From Betaproteobacteria bacterium (GTDB taxonomy: Bacteria > Pseudomonadota > Gammaproteobacteria > Burkholderiales > Casimicrobiaceae): a stretch of 64,000 nucleotides of DNA. The stretch is taken from NCBI GenBank assembly GCA_009778785.1, contig WRFN01000008.1, positions 29,975-93,974 on the forward strand, written 5' to 3'. Shown here piece after piece: positions 9,936-18,504 of this stretch. Positions within the stretch are counted from its first letter, which is position 1, and the number at the start of each line of letters is the position of its first letter. Made by a program: the position numbers and the translations under genes. The notes under the pieces were generated by a model. That model saw nothing but the letters and a program-made list of their open reading frames with translations. It was not told where the DNA came from and did not search any database.

Positions 9936-11816
9936 TTATTCCCCATCAGAACTCTGCCGTTCCTTCTCTCCCGCTGGCGGAAGAGAATGCAGGAACCGTG
10001 CTTCTACTGCCGAAAACAACAAATCCACATGCCCCAGCGCCACTTGAATGGGCGTGCCCGGCGTCAGCGTATTCGGCAAATCGGGCAGTGTAATGTTGAG
10101 CGGAATGTCGCGCAGTCGCGCATTGTTCTCGCGGGTAACGATGGCGACGGCGCTCTCCGCTTTTTCCTGCAACAACCAGCGCAAACACCAGTAGCGCTCC
10201 ATGTCGCTCTGAAATTCGCCATACTGACGATAGACGGCTTCAAAGTCGGCAACGATGGCGAGCAACTCGCTGTCGTTCGCTTTGAAGGTTGGCGTTTCGT
10301 CGCGCACGGCGGCGAGCAGTTGCCGCTGATTGACGAGATCGGTGTAGCGCCGCAGCGGCGATGTTGCCCAGATGTAGTGCGAAACGCCCAGCCCCTGATG
10401 TTCGTCGGGGCGCGTACTCATTTTGACGCGGCTGTTGTTTTGAACGCGATAGATGGCGGCAATGTTACGGTCGGCAAGCCATTGCCCCCAACGGTTGTTG
10501 ACGAAGATCGCGCACTCGGCAACCAGGCGGTCGAGCGCGGCGCCGCGCAAACGCGGCAGAATCGAAACGACGCCTTCGGGCGCAGCGTCCCAATCGACGT
10601 AAAAAGAAAATTCGGTGCGCGGCGTTTCTTCTTTGCCGCGAACGTTCGTCCGGTGTTGCGCAAAGCGCCACAGCACGCGCAGGGTTTCAGTATGCGCGGG
10701 TTCGTTCGGCGCCGCTTCGCGCGTGAAGGTTTCGTCGATTTCATCGAGCCGCAGATTGGCGGCGACGGAGATGCGGTTCAGCCGCGTTTCCTGTGCGAGC
10801 GGCGCGCCGTCTTCATCGAGCGTCACGTACAGCGACAACGCCGCCGGCGTCTTGCCTGCCGCCAGCGTGAATTCATCAATCACGGCATCGGGCAGCATGG
10901 TGATTTTGCGCCCCGGCATGTACACGGTGGACAAGCGACCGCGCGCCATCGCGTCGAGCGGCGTGCCGTGCGCCATCGCCAACGCCGGGCAAGCGATGTG
11001 CAAACCGATTTCGGTTTTGCCGTCGGCCAGCACGCGCATCGAAAAAGCATCATCGAATTCGGTGGTGGTGCTGTCGTCAATCGTGATCGCTTGCACGTCG
11101 TCGAACGGCAGATCAGGGCATTCCGGCAACACTCCATAAGAAGGAAACGCCGTGCCGCGCGGAAACATCTGCGCCAGAAAACGGTTGAAGTGATACTCGT
11201 GCGTCGAGGGCAACGCGCCGCAGGCTTGCGCCAAAACAGCGGGATGCATTTTCAGCGCTTCGCAGGCGCCCCAAAACGCCTTGTATTCCAGCGAGGCTTT
11301 GTCCGGCGCATAGAGGAGCATCGACAGTTTGTCGTACAGCGCCGCGGGCATCTTTTTTTCGCGCAACTCCTGCTGCCAGACTTCGATCTGTGCCGCTTCG
11401 CGCGCTTTGCGTTCGAGCGACGCGCGCGCCGCCGTCAGGGCATCGAGCGGCGCTTTTCTGTAGCGCCCGCGTCCTTTCTTGTAGAAATACATCGGCGCGC
11501 TGAACAGCGCTATCGCCATCGCCATCGCCTGCGGCGGCGATGACGCCGCGCCGAAGTAGTCCCGCGCCAACTCCTCGAAACCGAATTCGGTATCGGCGCA
11601 GGCTTCCCACAGAAAATCCAGATCGAGTTCGGCGCGCAACCGTTGCGCTTCGCTCAGCGCCTCGGCGGCCGATGGCGCCGCGAAGCGAAGCATGACGCGA
11701 TCACTGCGAATCTTGAGGCGACGGGCGCTGGGCAACTCGACTTGTAGCGATGATGGCAATTCGGAGAGAATCGTCCCTGCTTTTAGCTGTCCATCATCCT
11801 CGAAAAAAACGTACAT
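9936..11816 (-). CDS. RNase II (RNB-domain) family 3'-5' exoribonuclease
   Basis: This 626-residue protein has a central RNB catalytic domain. The acidic metal-binding signature is ITIDDSTTTEFDDAFSM, with D247/D248 and D255/D256 matching the Asp cluster of RNase II and RNase R. Downstream GLHIACP, YMPGRKITMLP and the C-terminal SHYIWATSPLRRYTDLVNQ (the RNB arginine motif) confirm the family. The first 240 residues do not look like the usual cold-shock domains. This divergent form is known from betaproteobacteria as a ribonuclease II-like protein. It should degrade single-stranded RNA from the 3' end. Single gene; specific substrates unknown. Confidence 0.85.
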   Translation of the reverse strand: MYVFFEDDGQLKAGTILSELPSSLQVELPSARRLKIRSDRVMLRFAAPSAAEALSEAQRLRAELDLDFLWEACADTEFGFEELARDYFGAASSPPQAMAMAIALFSAPMYFYKKGRGRYRKAPLDALTAARASLERKAREAAQIEVWQQELREKKMPAALYDKLSMLLYAPDKASLEYKAFWGACEALKMHPAVLAQACGALPSTHEYHFNRFLAQMFPRGTAFPSYGVLPECPDLPFDDVQAITIDDSTTTEFDDAFSMRVLADGKTEIGLHIACPALAMAHGTPLDAMARGRLSTVYMPGRKITMLPDAVIDEFTLAAGKTPAALSLYVTLDEDGAPLAQETRLNRISVAANLRLDEIDETFTREAAPNEPAHTETLRVLWRFAQHRTNVRGKEETPRTEFSFYVDWDAAPEGVVSILPRLRGAALDRLVAECAIFVNNRWGQWLADRNIAAIYRVQNNSRVKMSTRPDEHQGLGVSHYIWATSPLRRYTDLVNQRQLLAAVRDETPTFKANDSELLAIVADFEAVYRQYGEFQSDMERYWCLRWLLQEKAESAVAIVTRENNARLRDIPLNITLPDLPNTLTPGTPIQVALGHVDLLFSAVEARFLHSLPPAGEKERQSSDGE

Positions 11817-12650
11817 ACCATTTCCAATTCACTGCGTGGGGCCTTGACGGCGCGCAATTATAACAGCCTTGTCCTGGGGCGCCGTCGCCAGAGATGACGA
11901 CGGTAATCTTGGAGAGCGGAGAAAAACATGACCTTCTCTCCGTCCGCGCGTCGTTTCGTAGAGGCGCGGCGCACCCTGCGGGCGGCAGAATGCCGCCCCT
12001 ACGGTGAGGTTGTGTTTTTGTCGGGCGGTTCACGAACCCGCTTCTACGGATACACGGAATCTCTCAAAAACGCCATCCTCGCGCAGACAATAAAGGCGCG
12101 ACAGGCAAAACCTCACTTGCCGTCATTCCCGCGAAGGCGGGAATCCAACCCTCAATCCCTCTCTCACGAGGGGAGGGGGGAAGAGAACGCAGCGCAACGC
12201 GAAGACGAAACCATTCCCCAGCCTCTCCCCCTTTATGGAATAGGGCATCTGGATTCCCGCCTTCGCGGGAATGACGGCATCCTCCAGCCCCTCTCTCACG
12301 TATGCGATGCCGGAGCCGATCAATCCCTCTCCCCTCGTGGGAGAGGGGGTGGTTTTTTGTTGCGCTGCATACCCCTCTCTCCCAACCTCTCTCCCACAAG
12401 GGGAGAGAGGAAAAAAACACGATCTTCTCTCCGCCTGCGCGTCGTTTCGTAGAGGCGCGGCGCACCTTGCAGGCGGCAGAATGCCGCCCCTACGGAATAC
12501 ACGGAACCTTATCCCCGCGAAGGCGGGGGATGCCGCCCCTACGTTGAATTAAAAACGCGGTGGCGGCAGAATGCCCCCTATGAAACCTGTACCACGATCA
12601 GTAAATGAGCTTACAAGTCAAATATAGAAATCTCTTTCAAAAAGAGGGCG
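11817..12650. repeat. Intergenic island of dispersed repeats
   Basis: More than 800 bases hold no convincing gene but several repeat types. Two copies of a unit of about 72 bases lie at 11933-12004 and 12424-12495, sharing GTCGTTTCGTAGAGGCGCGG and GGCGGCAGAATGCCGCCCC. Inverted copies of the palindrome ATTCCCGCGAAGGCGGGAAT lie at 12125-12144 and 12254-12273. Several hairpins of the CCCTCTCCC/GGGAGAGGG type lie between, and partial copies end near 12570. Open frames across it on both strands are products of the repeats. The palindrome resembles Neisseria dRS3-type repeats. The region looks like a landing zone for small non-coding elements. Confidence 0.7.
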
Positions 12651-12681
12651 TAAAAAAACAGCGCCGCGAAGGCGGCGCTGT
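12651..12681 (-). terminator. Rho-independent terminator after the CsgG-like gene
   Basis: On the minus strand ACAGCGCCGC pairs with GCGGCGCTGT (12672-12681 with 12658-12667) around a four-base loop, followed by seven U. It lies 20 bases past the stop of the gene at 12702. Confidence 0.85.
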
Positions 12682-12701
12682 CATGGCTTTCTCAAAACGC
12701 T

Positions 12702-13568
12702 TTATTTGCTTTTGGGTTTATGTGCAGGCGCAGGCGGCGGATCTTCCTGCTGCACTTGCAAGCCGCCGCGACCGGTTCCCAAGCCGCCTTCGACGGTTTG
12801 CATCTGGTAGTTGCGCACCGATTGCACCATCTTGTTGAAAGCGTCGGCCAGCGCCGCCACGATGACTTTGCCTTCGTCGGTGTTGGAGTACCCGCCGAGA
12901 CCGCCGCCGCCGCTTCTGCCGATGATGCCGCCCAGCGCGCCGAAGTCCGTATTCTTGGCGCTGCCCTCGGAAGCGGCAAGCTGGACGCCGGAACGATTGT
13001 CGATCAAGGTCAGCATCGCGCTGGCTTCTTTGAAGTTGACGCTGCCCGACAAGCCGGCGACCACGCGCCCGCGCCCGCCGCCGATCAGCCCGCCAAGAGC
13101 GGCGCCGATGCCGCCGGCGTTGTCGTTACTGAAAATGAGCGACGGGTTCAACGTGAAATCCGCCGCTACCATCTGCCCCTTGCCGACGTTGGAACTTTGC
13201 CGCAGTTCGCCGGATTGCGCCAATTCACGCTCGCGCATCATGTTGTTCATCGCGCGACCGCGTTCGACGATGACGAAGCAGTTGGATTGTTGCGCCAGCA
13301 GGCGAAGCACCGGCGCCGTCGAGCCTAATTTGTATTCGTTGAGGGTTTGATACCAGCCCGCGCTGGTGTCTTCGACCAGCGCCATCGTGCCGAGCGCGCG
13401 GTCGCATCTTTCCAGTCCGGCGTTGGCGCCCTGCGATGTCGCGCCGCCGGCGGAGCCGGAAGCGACGGTGCCGCCTTCGCCCATTTGCATGGTCGAACAA
13501 CCTGTTGCCAATAACGCCACGGCCAACGCGCCAAAAAGCGGAGATAACTTATTGGAGGGGATTTTCAA
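12702..13568 (-). CDS. CsgG/HfaB-like outer-membrane lipoprotein
   Basis: This 288-residue lipoprotein has a signal peptide with lipobox LLATGC, the acylated cysteine being C24. Features of the CsgG/HfaB fold include GTMALVEDTSAGWYQTL, VLRLLAQQSNCFVIVERGRAM and a run of glycine-rich strands. In E. coli CsgG is the outer-membrane pore for curli. No curli or holdfast genes are nearby, so a secretion role is not shown here. The C-terminal 20 residues are rich in Pro, Ala and Lys. It is a single gene with its own terminator. Confidence 0.8.
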   Translation of the reverse strand: MKIPSNKLSPLFGALAVALLATGCSTMQMGEGGTVASGSAGGATSQGANAGLERCDRALGTMALVEDTSAGWYQTLNEYKLGSTAPVLRLLAQQSNCFVIVERGRAMNNMMRERELAQSGELRQSSNVGKGQMVAADFTLNPSLIFSNDNAGGIGAALGGLIGGGRGRVVAGLSGSVNFKEASAMLTLIDNRSGVQLAASEGSAKNTDFGALGGIIGRSGGGGLGGYSNTDEGKVIVAALADAFNKMVQSVRNYQMQTVEGGLGTGRGGLQVQQEDPPPAPAHKPKSK

Positions 13569-13776
13569 GATAAGCTCCTTATCAAAAATAAAAACATTCT
13601 CAACATCACCAGAGCACGGTCAGCAAGTCGTTACTTCCGCGACCTTCGTCCGCCCGTCACAAGAAACGCTCTCTGGCGCTCTTTTACATTATGAAAAATT
13701 GTAGCAGGTCGGAATGTGAAAACAAGTCCCTCCTTTTTGCCGTGCTTTTCTTTTACTCTTTTTTTCATCTCGCCAT

Positions 13777-13808
13777 AAAAAACGGGCGCGGTTCGTCGCC
13801 GCGCCCGT
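13777..13808 (-). terminator. Rho-independent terminator after the tandem exported-protein genes
   Basis: ACGGGCGCGG (13782-13791) pairs with CCGCGCCCGT (13799-13808). On the minus strand the stem is followed by a U run (13777-13782). It lies 20 bases past the stop of the gene at 13828. Confidence 0.85.
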
Positions 13809-13827
13809 CTGCATCCTGCTTTTCGGG

Positions 13828-14277
13828 TTATTTCTTCAGCTTGACGACATCACCCTTCAGCGCAACGTCAGCCATGATGCCTCCAGCATGGCACTCAAAC
13901 TCGGTATTGCTCTTGAAGCTCTTTCTCTTGAAATAGCTTTCGATGTTGATAACGGCGTTGCCGCCTTCGCTGTGGGCGCGTTCCTGCATCTGCTTTAACG
14001 CCGTCAACATCGCCCAGTTGCATGCCTCTTCATCGCTCTTGCCAACAGCGTTGGTTTTCTTGTTGGTGACGACGCCCTTGGTCAACGGCGTGGCGACGGC
14101 GGGATGCGATTGATCGCCAAAATAGAATTGGATCTCCCCGTCGAGGACATCTTTCGCTTTGCCCATTTCAATAGCGTCTTTGACCGACAGGTGATGAACG
14201 GTGTCCCGCGCTTGCGCGGCGGGCACGCACAACGACAAAGCAACAAACGCTGCGGCAAATCCGGTGATGACTTTCAT
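13828..14277 (-). CDS. Small exported protein, paralogue A
   Basis: This 149-residue periplasmic protein has a clear signal peptide cut near PAAQA (about residue 23). The mature part holds GEIQFYFGDQSHP, EGGNAVINIESYF and FECHAG, and ends DVALKGDVVKLKK. It is about half identical to its neighbour at 14316. The GGNAVINIE patch recalls small YbjQ/RcsF-like folds. Relatives in betaproteobacterial genomes have often been mislabelled as excinuclease subunits; nothing here supports DNA repair. It has two cysteines in the mature part. Role unknown. It lies downstream of the aryl polyene cluster on the same strand. Confidence 0.75.
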   Translation of the reverse strand: MKVITGFAAAFVALSLCVPAAQARDTVHHLSVKDAIEMGKAKDVLDGEIQFYFGDQSHPAVATPLTKGVVTNKKTNAVGKSDEEACNWAMLTALKQMQERAHSEGGNAVINIESYFKRKSFKSNTEFECHAGGIMADVALKGDVVKLKK

Positions 14278-14315
14278 GTGTTTCTCCTATGGTTGGGGTT
14301 GGGGTACAAACAAAA

Positions 14316-14765
14316 TCATTTCTTCAGCGTGACGACATCGCCTTTCAACATCACCACGGTTTTGGAGCGCCCCGCGTGGCACTCGTATTTATCTTTGCTC
14401 TTGAAGGCGCTCTTTTTGTAGTAGCTCTCTATGTTGACGACGGCGTTGCCGCCTTCCTTGTCGGCGCGCTTTTGAAGCTGCGCCAGAGAAGCCACGAAAG
14501 CGCTGTGGCACGCATCGGTTTCGTCTTTGCCGCGTATCCCGCTTTTTTTGCTGGCGACAACGCCTTGCGACAACGTTTTCTCAATAGCGGGATGCGCCTG
14601 ATCGCCAAAGTAAAGTTTGATGTTGCCTTCGAGCTGCGATTGGGCTTCTTCGGATTTCATGGCATCATGAATCGAGAGGAAGAGCGCCTCATTACGCGCT
14701 TGTGCGGCGGGCGCGCACAACGTCAGAGCAACAAGCAAAGCGACAAAACCGGTGACTCTTTTCAT
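14316..14765 (-). CDS. Small exported protein, paralogue B
   Basis: This 149-residue tandem paralogue of the gene at 13828 has the same length, the same signal-peptide type (cut near PAAQA) and shared blocks IKLYFGDQAHP, EGGNAVVNIESYY and YECHAG. The end VMLKGDVVTLKK also matches. The two conserved cysteines are kept. The intergenic gap of 38 bases suggests co-transcription, and apeR ends 45 bases upstream on the same strand. Function unknown; a recent local duplication is inferred. Confidence 0.75.
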   Translation of the reverse strand: MKRVTGFVALLVALTLCAPAAQARNEALFLSIHDAMKSEEAQSQLEGNIKLYFGDQAHPAIEKTLSQGVVASKKSGIRGKDETDACHSAFVASLAQLQKRADKEGGNAVVNIESYYKKSAFKSKDKYECHAGRSKTVVMLKGDVVTLKK

Positions 14766-14810
14766 GACTCTCTCCTGTGGTGCGTGAGGGATAAAAACAA
14801 GAAAACGAAA

Positions 14811-16043
14811 TCAATCCTGTCGTTTGAAAATCAGTGAAGTATTGATGCCGCCGAACGCAAAATTGTTGCTCATGGTGTATTCACACTCCAGCGCGCGTCC
14901 CTCGCCGCGCACATAATCGAGCGGCGCGCAACGCGGATCGGCGTTATCCAGATTCAGCGTCGGCGCAAACCAGCCCGCCCGCATCATCTCGACCGTCAAC
15001 CAGGCTTCGAGGGAACCGGCCGCGCCCAAGGTATGTCCGACATAACTCTTCAACGACGAAAGAGGCATATTCTCGCCGAAAACGGCGTTCGTGGCGATGC
15101 TTTCCGCAATATCGCCCAACTCGGTGGCTGTGCCGTGACCGTTGACGTAGCCGATGGCTTCGGGCGACAAACCGGCATCGGCCAGCGCCAGCCGGATGGC
15201 CAGCGCCATCGTCTCGGCGCGCGGCTGGGTGACGTGGGTGCCGTCGCAGTTCGTGCCGAAGCCGACGAGTTCGGCGTAAATCCGGGCGCCGCGGGCGCGG
15301 GCGTGTTCGCGTTCTTCGAGAATCAGCGTCCCCGCCCCTTCACCGATCACCAGCCCGTCGCGGTCACGGTCGTAGGGACGCGGGGTGGTGGCGGGCGCAT
15401 CGTTGCGGGTGCTGGTGGCGTAAAGCGCATCAAAAACCGCCGCTTCCGACGGGCACAGTTCTTCGGCGCCGCCCGCGATCATCACGTCGGCGTGGTTGTA
15501 GCGGATGGCTTCGTAGGCGTAGCCGATGCCCTGACTGCCGGAGGTGCAAGCGCTGGACGTGGTGATGACCCGACCGGTCAGCCCGAAAAAGACGGCGATA
15601 TTAACCGGCGCGGTGTGCGCCATCATCCGTAAGTAGCTGTTGGCGGTGATGCCTTCGAGCGTGCGCTCGCGGACGAGCCGCGCGAAATCGGCGACAGCGG
15701 CAGGCTCGCCGGTTGACGATCCATAGGACACGCCGACGCGTCCCGAGGCCAGCAGCGGCGAACCGAGCAACCCGGCGTCGGTAAGCGCCCACTCGCTGGC
15801 AAGGCACGCCATTAAAGCGATGCGCCCCATGCTGCGGGTGCGCTTGCGGCCATAATGTTCCGGCAATTCAAACGGCGCGGCAGGCGCGCCCAGACGGGTG
15901 TTGAGGCCGACGATGTCGTCCCACTCGTGCATGTGGCGAACGGCGTTCCGGCGAGCGCGCAGGGCGCGTTCGACCGCTTCCCAGTGGTTGCCGATCGGGC
16001 TGATTCCGGCCATGCCGGTGACGACGACGCGGCGACGGTTCAT
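14811..16043 (-). CDS. apeR: Aryl polyene beta-ketoacyl-ACP synthase (ApeR-type)
   Basis: This 410-residue FabF-like ketosynthase catalyses decarboxylative condensation of malonyl-ACP with the growing chain. The active-site triad is intact: C166 in SSACTSGS, H303 in NGHGTAT and H337 in VGHTLGAAG. It is the last gene of the minus-strand aryl polyene cluster, and its start overlaps the ketoreductase stop by 4 bases. By order and type it matches ApeR of known APE clusters. It may be the condensing enzyme that starts or extends the polyene. It is the only complete ketosynthase in the cluster, since the other (17297-18504) is frameshifted. Confidence 0.88.
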   Translation of the reverse strand: MNRRRVVVTGMAGISPIGNHWEAVERALRARRNAVRHMHEWDDIVGLNTRLGAPAAPFELPEHYGRKRTRSMGRIALMACLASEWALTDAGLLGSPLLASGRVGVSYGSSTGEPAAVADFARLVRERTLEGITANSYLRMMAHTAPVNIAVFFGLTGRVITTSSACTSGSQGIGYAYEAIRYNHADVMIAGGAEELCPSEAAVFDALYATSTRNDAPATTPRPYDRDRDGLVIGEGAGTLILEEREHARARGARIYAELVGFGTNCDGTHVTQPRAETMALAIRLALADAGLSPEAIGYVNGHGTATELGDIAESIATNAVFGENMPLSSLKSYVGHTLGAAGSLEAWLTVEMMRAGWFAPTLNLDNADPRCAPLDYVRGEGRALECEYTMSNNFAFGGINTSLIFKRQD

Positions 16044-16807
16044 TGCATTCCTCCGTCCACGGCGAGAACTTGCCGCGTGATGTAGGCGGCGTCTTCGCGC
16101 ATCAAAAAAGCAACGGCGGCGGCGACTTCCTCCGGCTGCCCGAGCCGCCGCGCCGGAATCGCGGGCATGGCGTGTTCGATCACTTCCGGCGACACCATTT
16201 CGGTGTCGATCAGCCCCGGCGCAATGCAGTTGACGGTGATTTGCCGCTTCGCCAGTTCCAGCGCCAGCGCTTTGGTGGCGCCGATAATGCCGGCTTTGGC
16301 GGCACTGTAATTGACCTGCCCGCGATTGCCGGCAATGCCCGAAACCGACGACAGCGTGACGATGCGGCCGGGACGGCGCGTTTGCACCATCGGCATGATC
16401 AACGGATGAAGAACGTTGTAAAAACTGTCGAGATCGGTGGCGAGCACCCGATCCCAGTCGGCGCCGGGCATCGCCGGAAAAGCGCTGTCGGCGGTCACTC
16501 CGGCGTTACACACCACGCCGTAGTAAACGCCGTGCGCGCCGATATCGGCTTCCAGCGCCGACTTTGCCGCGTCGCGGTCGGCAACGTCGAACATCAGCAA
16601 GCGCGCCTGCCGTCCTTGCGCTTTGATGGCTTCGACCGCGGCTTCGGCCTGAGCGCGCTGGCTGCGGCAATGAACGACAACATCGAAACCGTCCTGCGCC
16701 AAGCGCAAAGCGACGGCGCGACCGATGCCCCGGCTGGCGCCGGTGACCAAAACCGTTTTCGAGGGAATCGGGGACATGCCGGGATTCGGTTCGGGAAAAG
16801 ATGTCAT
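16040..16807 (-). CDS. apeQ: Aryl polyene 3-ketoacyl-ACP reductase (ApeQ-type)
   Basis: This 255-residue short-chain dehydrogenase/reductase of the FabG type reduces the beta-keto group during polyene extension with NADPH. It shows the cofactor loop TGASRGIG and the catalytic NYSAAKAG (Tyr, Lys), with the active-site serine in TLSSVSG. The ATG at 16807 overlaps the dehydratase stop (ATGA) and is preferred. A second ATG at 16777 (MSPIPSKTVLV) would also keep the whole domain. It overlaps apeR by 4 bases. Confidence 0.9.
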   Translation of the reverse strand: MTSFPEPNPGMSPIPSKTVLVTGASRGIGRAVALRLAQDGFDVVVHCRSQRAQAEAAVEAIKAQGRQARLLMFDVADRDAAKSALEADIGAHGVYYGVVCNAGVTADSAFPAMPGADWDRVLATDLDSFYNVLHPLIMPMVQTRRPGRIVTLSSVSGIAGNRGQVNYSAAKAGIIGATKALALELAKRQITVNCIAPGLIDTEMVSPEVIEHAMPAIPARRLGQPEEVAAAVAFLMREDAAYITRQVLAVDGGMQ

Positions 16808-17286
16808 TGTAACGCTTGCGCACTCTTGTGGTGAGCCAAATCCTGTTGTAAATAAGCGTTCAGATCGTCGGGCTGGAACACCAGCAAAAAGGCTTCGGCC
16901 AGCAGCACCCCGGTTTGGTCGTGCGCTTCGCAACGCACCGCCACCAGCCCGCCGGTCGTGGAGACTTCTTCGTCGGCGCTGATGCGCAACACGTCGCCGA
17001 CCCGGAACTGCGGCACATGGCTCTGATAATGGCGCGTTCCCACCAGAAAACCGATTTTGACCGGCAATTGTCTCGCCAACGCCCGCCACCCGGCCAGAAC
17101 GCCGATGGCTTGCGCCATGTATTCGACGCCGACCCAGGCGGGCACGGCGGCGCCGTCACAAAACGGGCTGTCCACCTGCAAGGCGACTTCGCAAACGATG
17201 TGGGTCTCGGCAACTTCGACGATGCGGTCGAGCAACACCATCGGCGGGCGATGCGGTAAATAATCAACAATCGGGCGAGCGTCCAT
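16804..17286 (-). CDS. apeP: Aryl polyene 3-hydroxyacyl-ACP dehydratase (ApeP-type hotdog)
   Basis: This 160-residue hotdog-fold dehydratase is related to FabZ/FabA and removes water to make each double bond of the polyene. The motif LPHRPPMVLLDRI carries the catalytic histidine (H12), and PAWVGVEYMAQAIG supplies the conserved Glu helix. The ATG at 17286 fits the family; the open frame extends upstream into the preceding gene's 3' end without similarity. It starts 10 bases after the apeO stop and overlaps apeQ by 4. Confidence 0.88.
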   Translation of the reverse strand: MDARPIVDYLPHRPPMVLLDRIVEVAETHIVCEVALQVDSPFCDGAAVPAWVGVEYMAQAIGVLAGWRALARQLPVKIGFLVGTRHYQSHVPQFRVGDVLRISADEEVSTTGGLVAVRCEAHDQTGVLLAEAFLLVFQPDDLNAYLQQDLAHHKSAQALQ

Positions 17287-17296
17287 GAGCCGAATC

Positions 17297-18504
17297 TTAC
17301 GTGATTTGCAGCAACAGCGCCGTGTTGCTGCCGCCAAAAGCAAACGAAGTGGATAACGCCGCCCGCACCGGCGCGACGGCGCGGGTGTGTGGGGCGACCA
17401 GCGCCAGCGCCGGATCGTTGGGGTCTTGAACGCCGTCCCACAAGTGCGGCGGCAGACGATGCGCGCTGTCGGTCAGCGTCAGCCAAGCGATCGCCGCTTC
17501 CACCGCTCCGGCCGCGCCCAGCGTGTGGCCGGTGAGCGGCTTGTGCTGCTGGCCGGGCAATGCGAAAAGAGACGCGAAATCACCCGGCTTTCCATCGCGT
17601 CGTTGTGGCGCGTGGCGGTGCCGTGCAGATTGATGTAGCCGATGTCGGCAGGCGCGCACCCGGCGCGGTTCAGCGCTTCGAGAATGGCATGGGTCGCGCC
17701 GACGCCTTCGGGATCGGGCGCGGAAATGTGATAGCCGTCGGACGTTTCGCCCCACCCGGCCAGCGTCACGGCGTGCTCGTCTCCGTCGCCGCTCTTGTCA
17801 TTCTGCCGCCGCATCAAAAACAACGCCGCGCCTTCGCCGATGTTGATGCCGCAACGGTTGGCCGAAAACGGCAAACACGGCGCTTCGCTGACCGCTTCGA
17901 GCGACGAAAATCCGGCGATGGTGAAACGGGTGAGCGTATCGACGCCCCCGGCGATCACCAAGTCGGCCAACCCGGCGCGCAACAACCGCGCCCCGCTGAT
18001 CAGCGCCTTCGCGCTCGATGTGCACGCCGTCGAAACGCTGTAAACAGGACCGGCGCAACCGAGATGCTCGGCGAGCATCCGCGCCGGTGAGCCAAGCTCC
18101 TGCTGACTGTAGTGAAAACCTTCCGGGAAATGTCCGGTCTGATGATGATGGCGAACGGCGTTTTCGCTCTCGCCGATACCCGTCGTGCTTGTGCCGAGAA
18201 TCACGGCAATGCGATGCGCCGGAATGTCGCGCGCCAATTCCCGAAACGACGGCTCGATCTGCGCGAATGTCGCCAGCAGCAACGCGTTGTTGCGCGAGCG
18301 CTGAGAAACCGGAAAGGAAGCGAGCGACGGCAACGGCGTGTCGGCGTGACCGAGCGTCAACGGCCGTCCCGGGCTGTAAGCGTCACTGCGCCGGATGCCC
18401 GGACTCTCGCCGGCGAACAGCGCCTCGCGAACCGTCTCTCGCCCGTCGCCCAACGCGCAAGCAATCGCCGGCGGCAACAACACTATCGAACTAGGGCGCA
18501 TCAT
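17297..18504 (-). pseudogene. apeO: Aryl polyene beta-ketoacyl-ACP synthase (ApeO-type), frameshifted
   Basis: The gene encodes a FabB/FabF-like ketosynthase in two frames. From the ATG at 18504 (AGGAGG site 6 bases upstream) the first frame runs through the active-site C161 (VSTACTSS) and YINLHGTATRHNDAMESRV. The rest (LFALPGQQHKPLTGHTLGAAG, ending AFGGSNTALLLQIT) continues in another frame, changing at about 17573-17583. One base lost or two gained near GTGATTTCGCG would explain it. Read uncorrected, the product loses the second catalytic histidine (GHTLGAAG). It could be a sequencing error, a true mutation or an unproven recoding site. It overlaps apeN by 14 bases. Confidence 0.85.

Noticed and set aside
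9834..11543. Long plus-strand frame opposite the RNase II-like gene
   Set aside because: No domain, rich in Arg and Gln, no ribosome site; the minus-strand gene has full RNB motifs.
12064..12465. Several 60-130-codon frames in the repeat island
   Set aside because: Proteins consist of translated palindromes (PLPWERG, SREGGNP types) and occur on both strands.
11930..12570. CRISPR array
   Set aside because: Repeats are few, different from each other and not separated by regular unique spacers.
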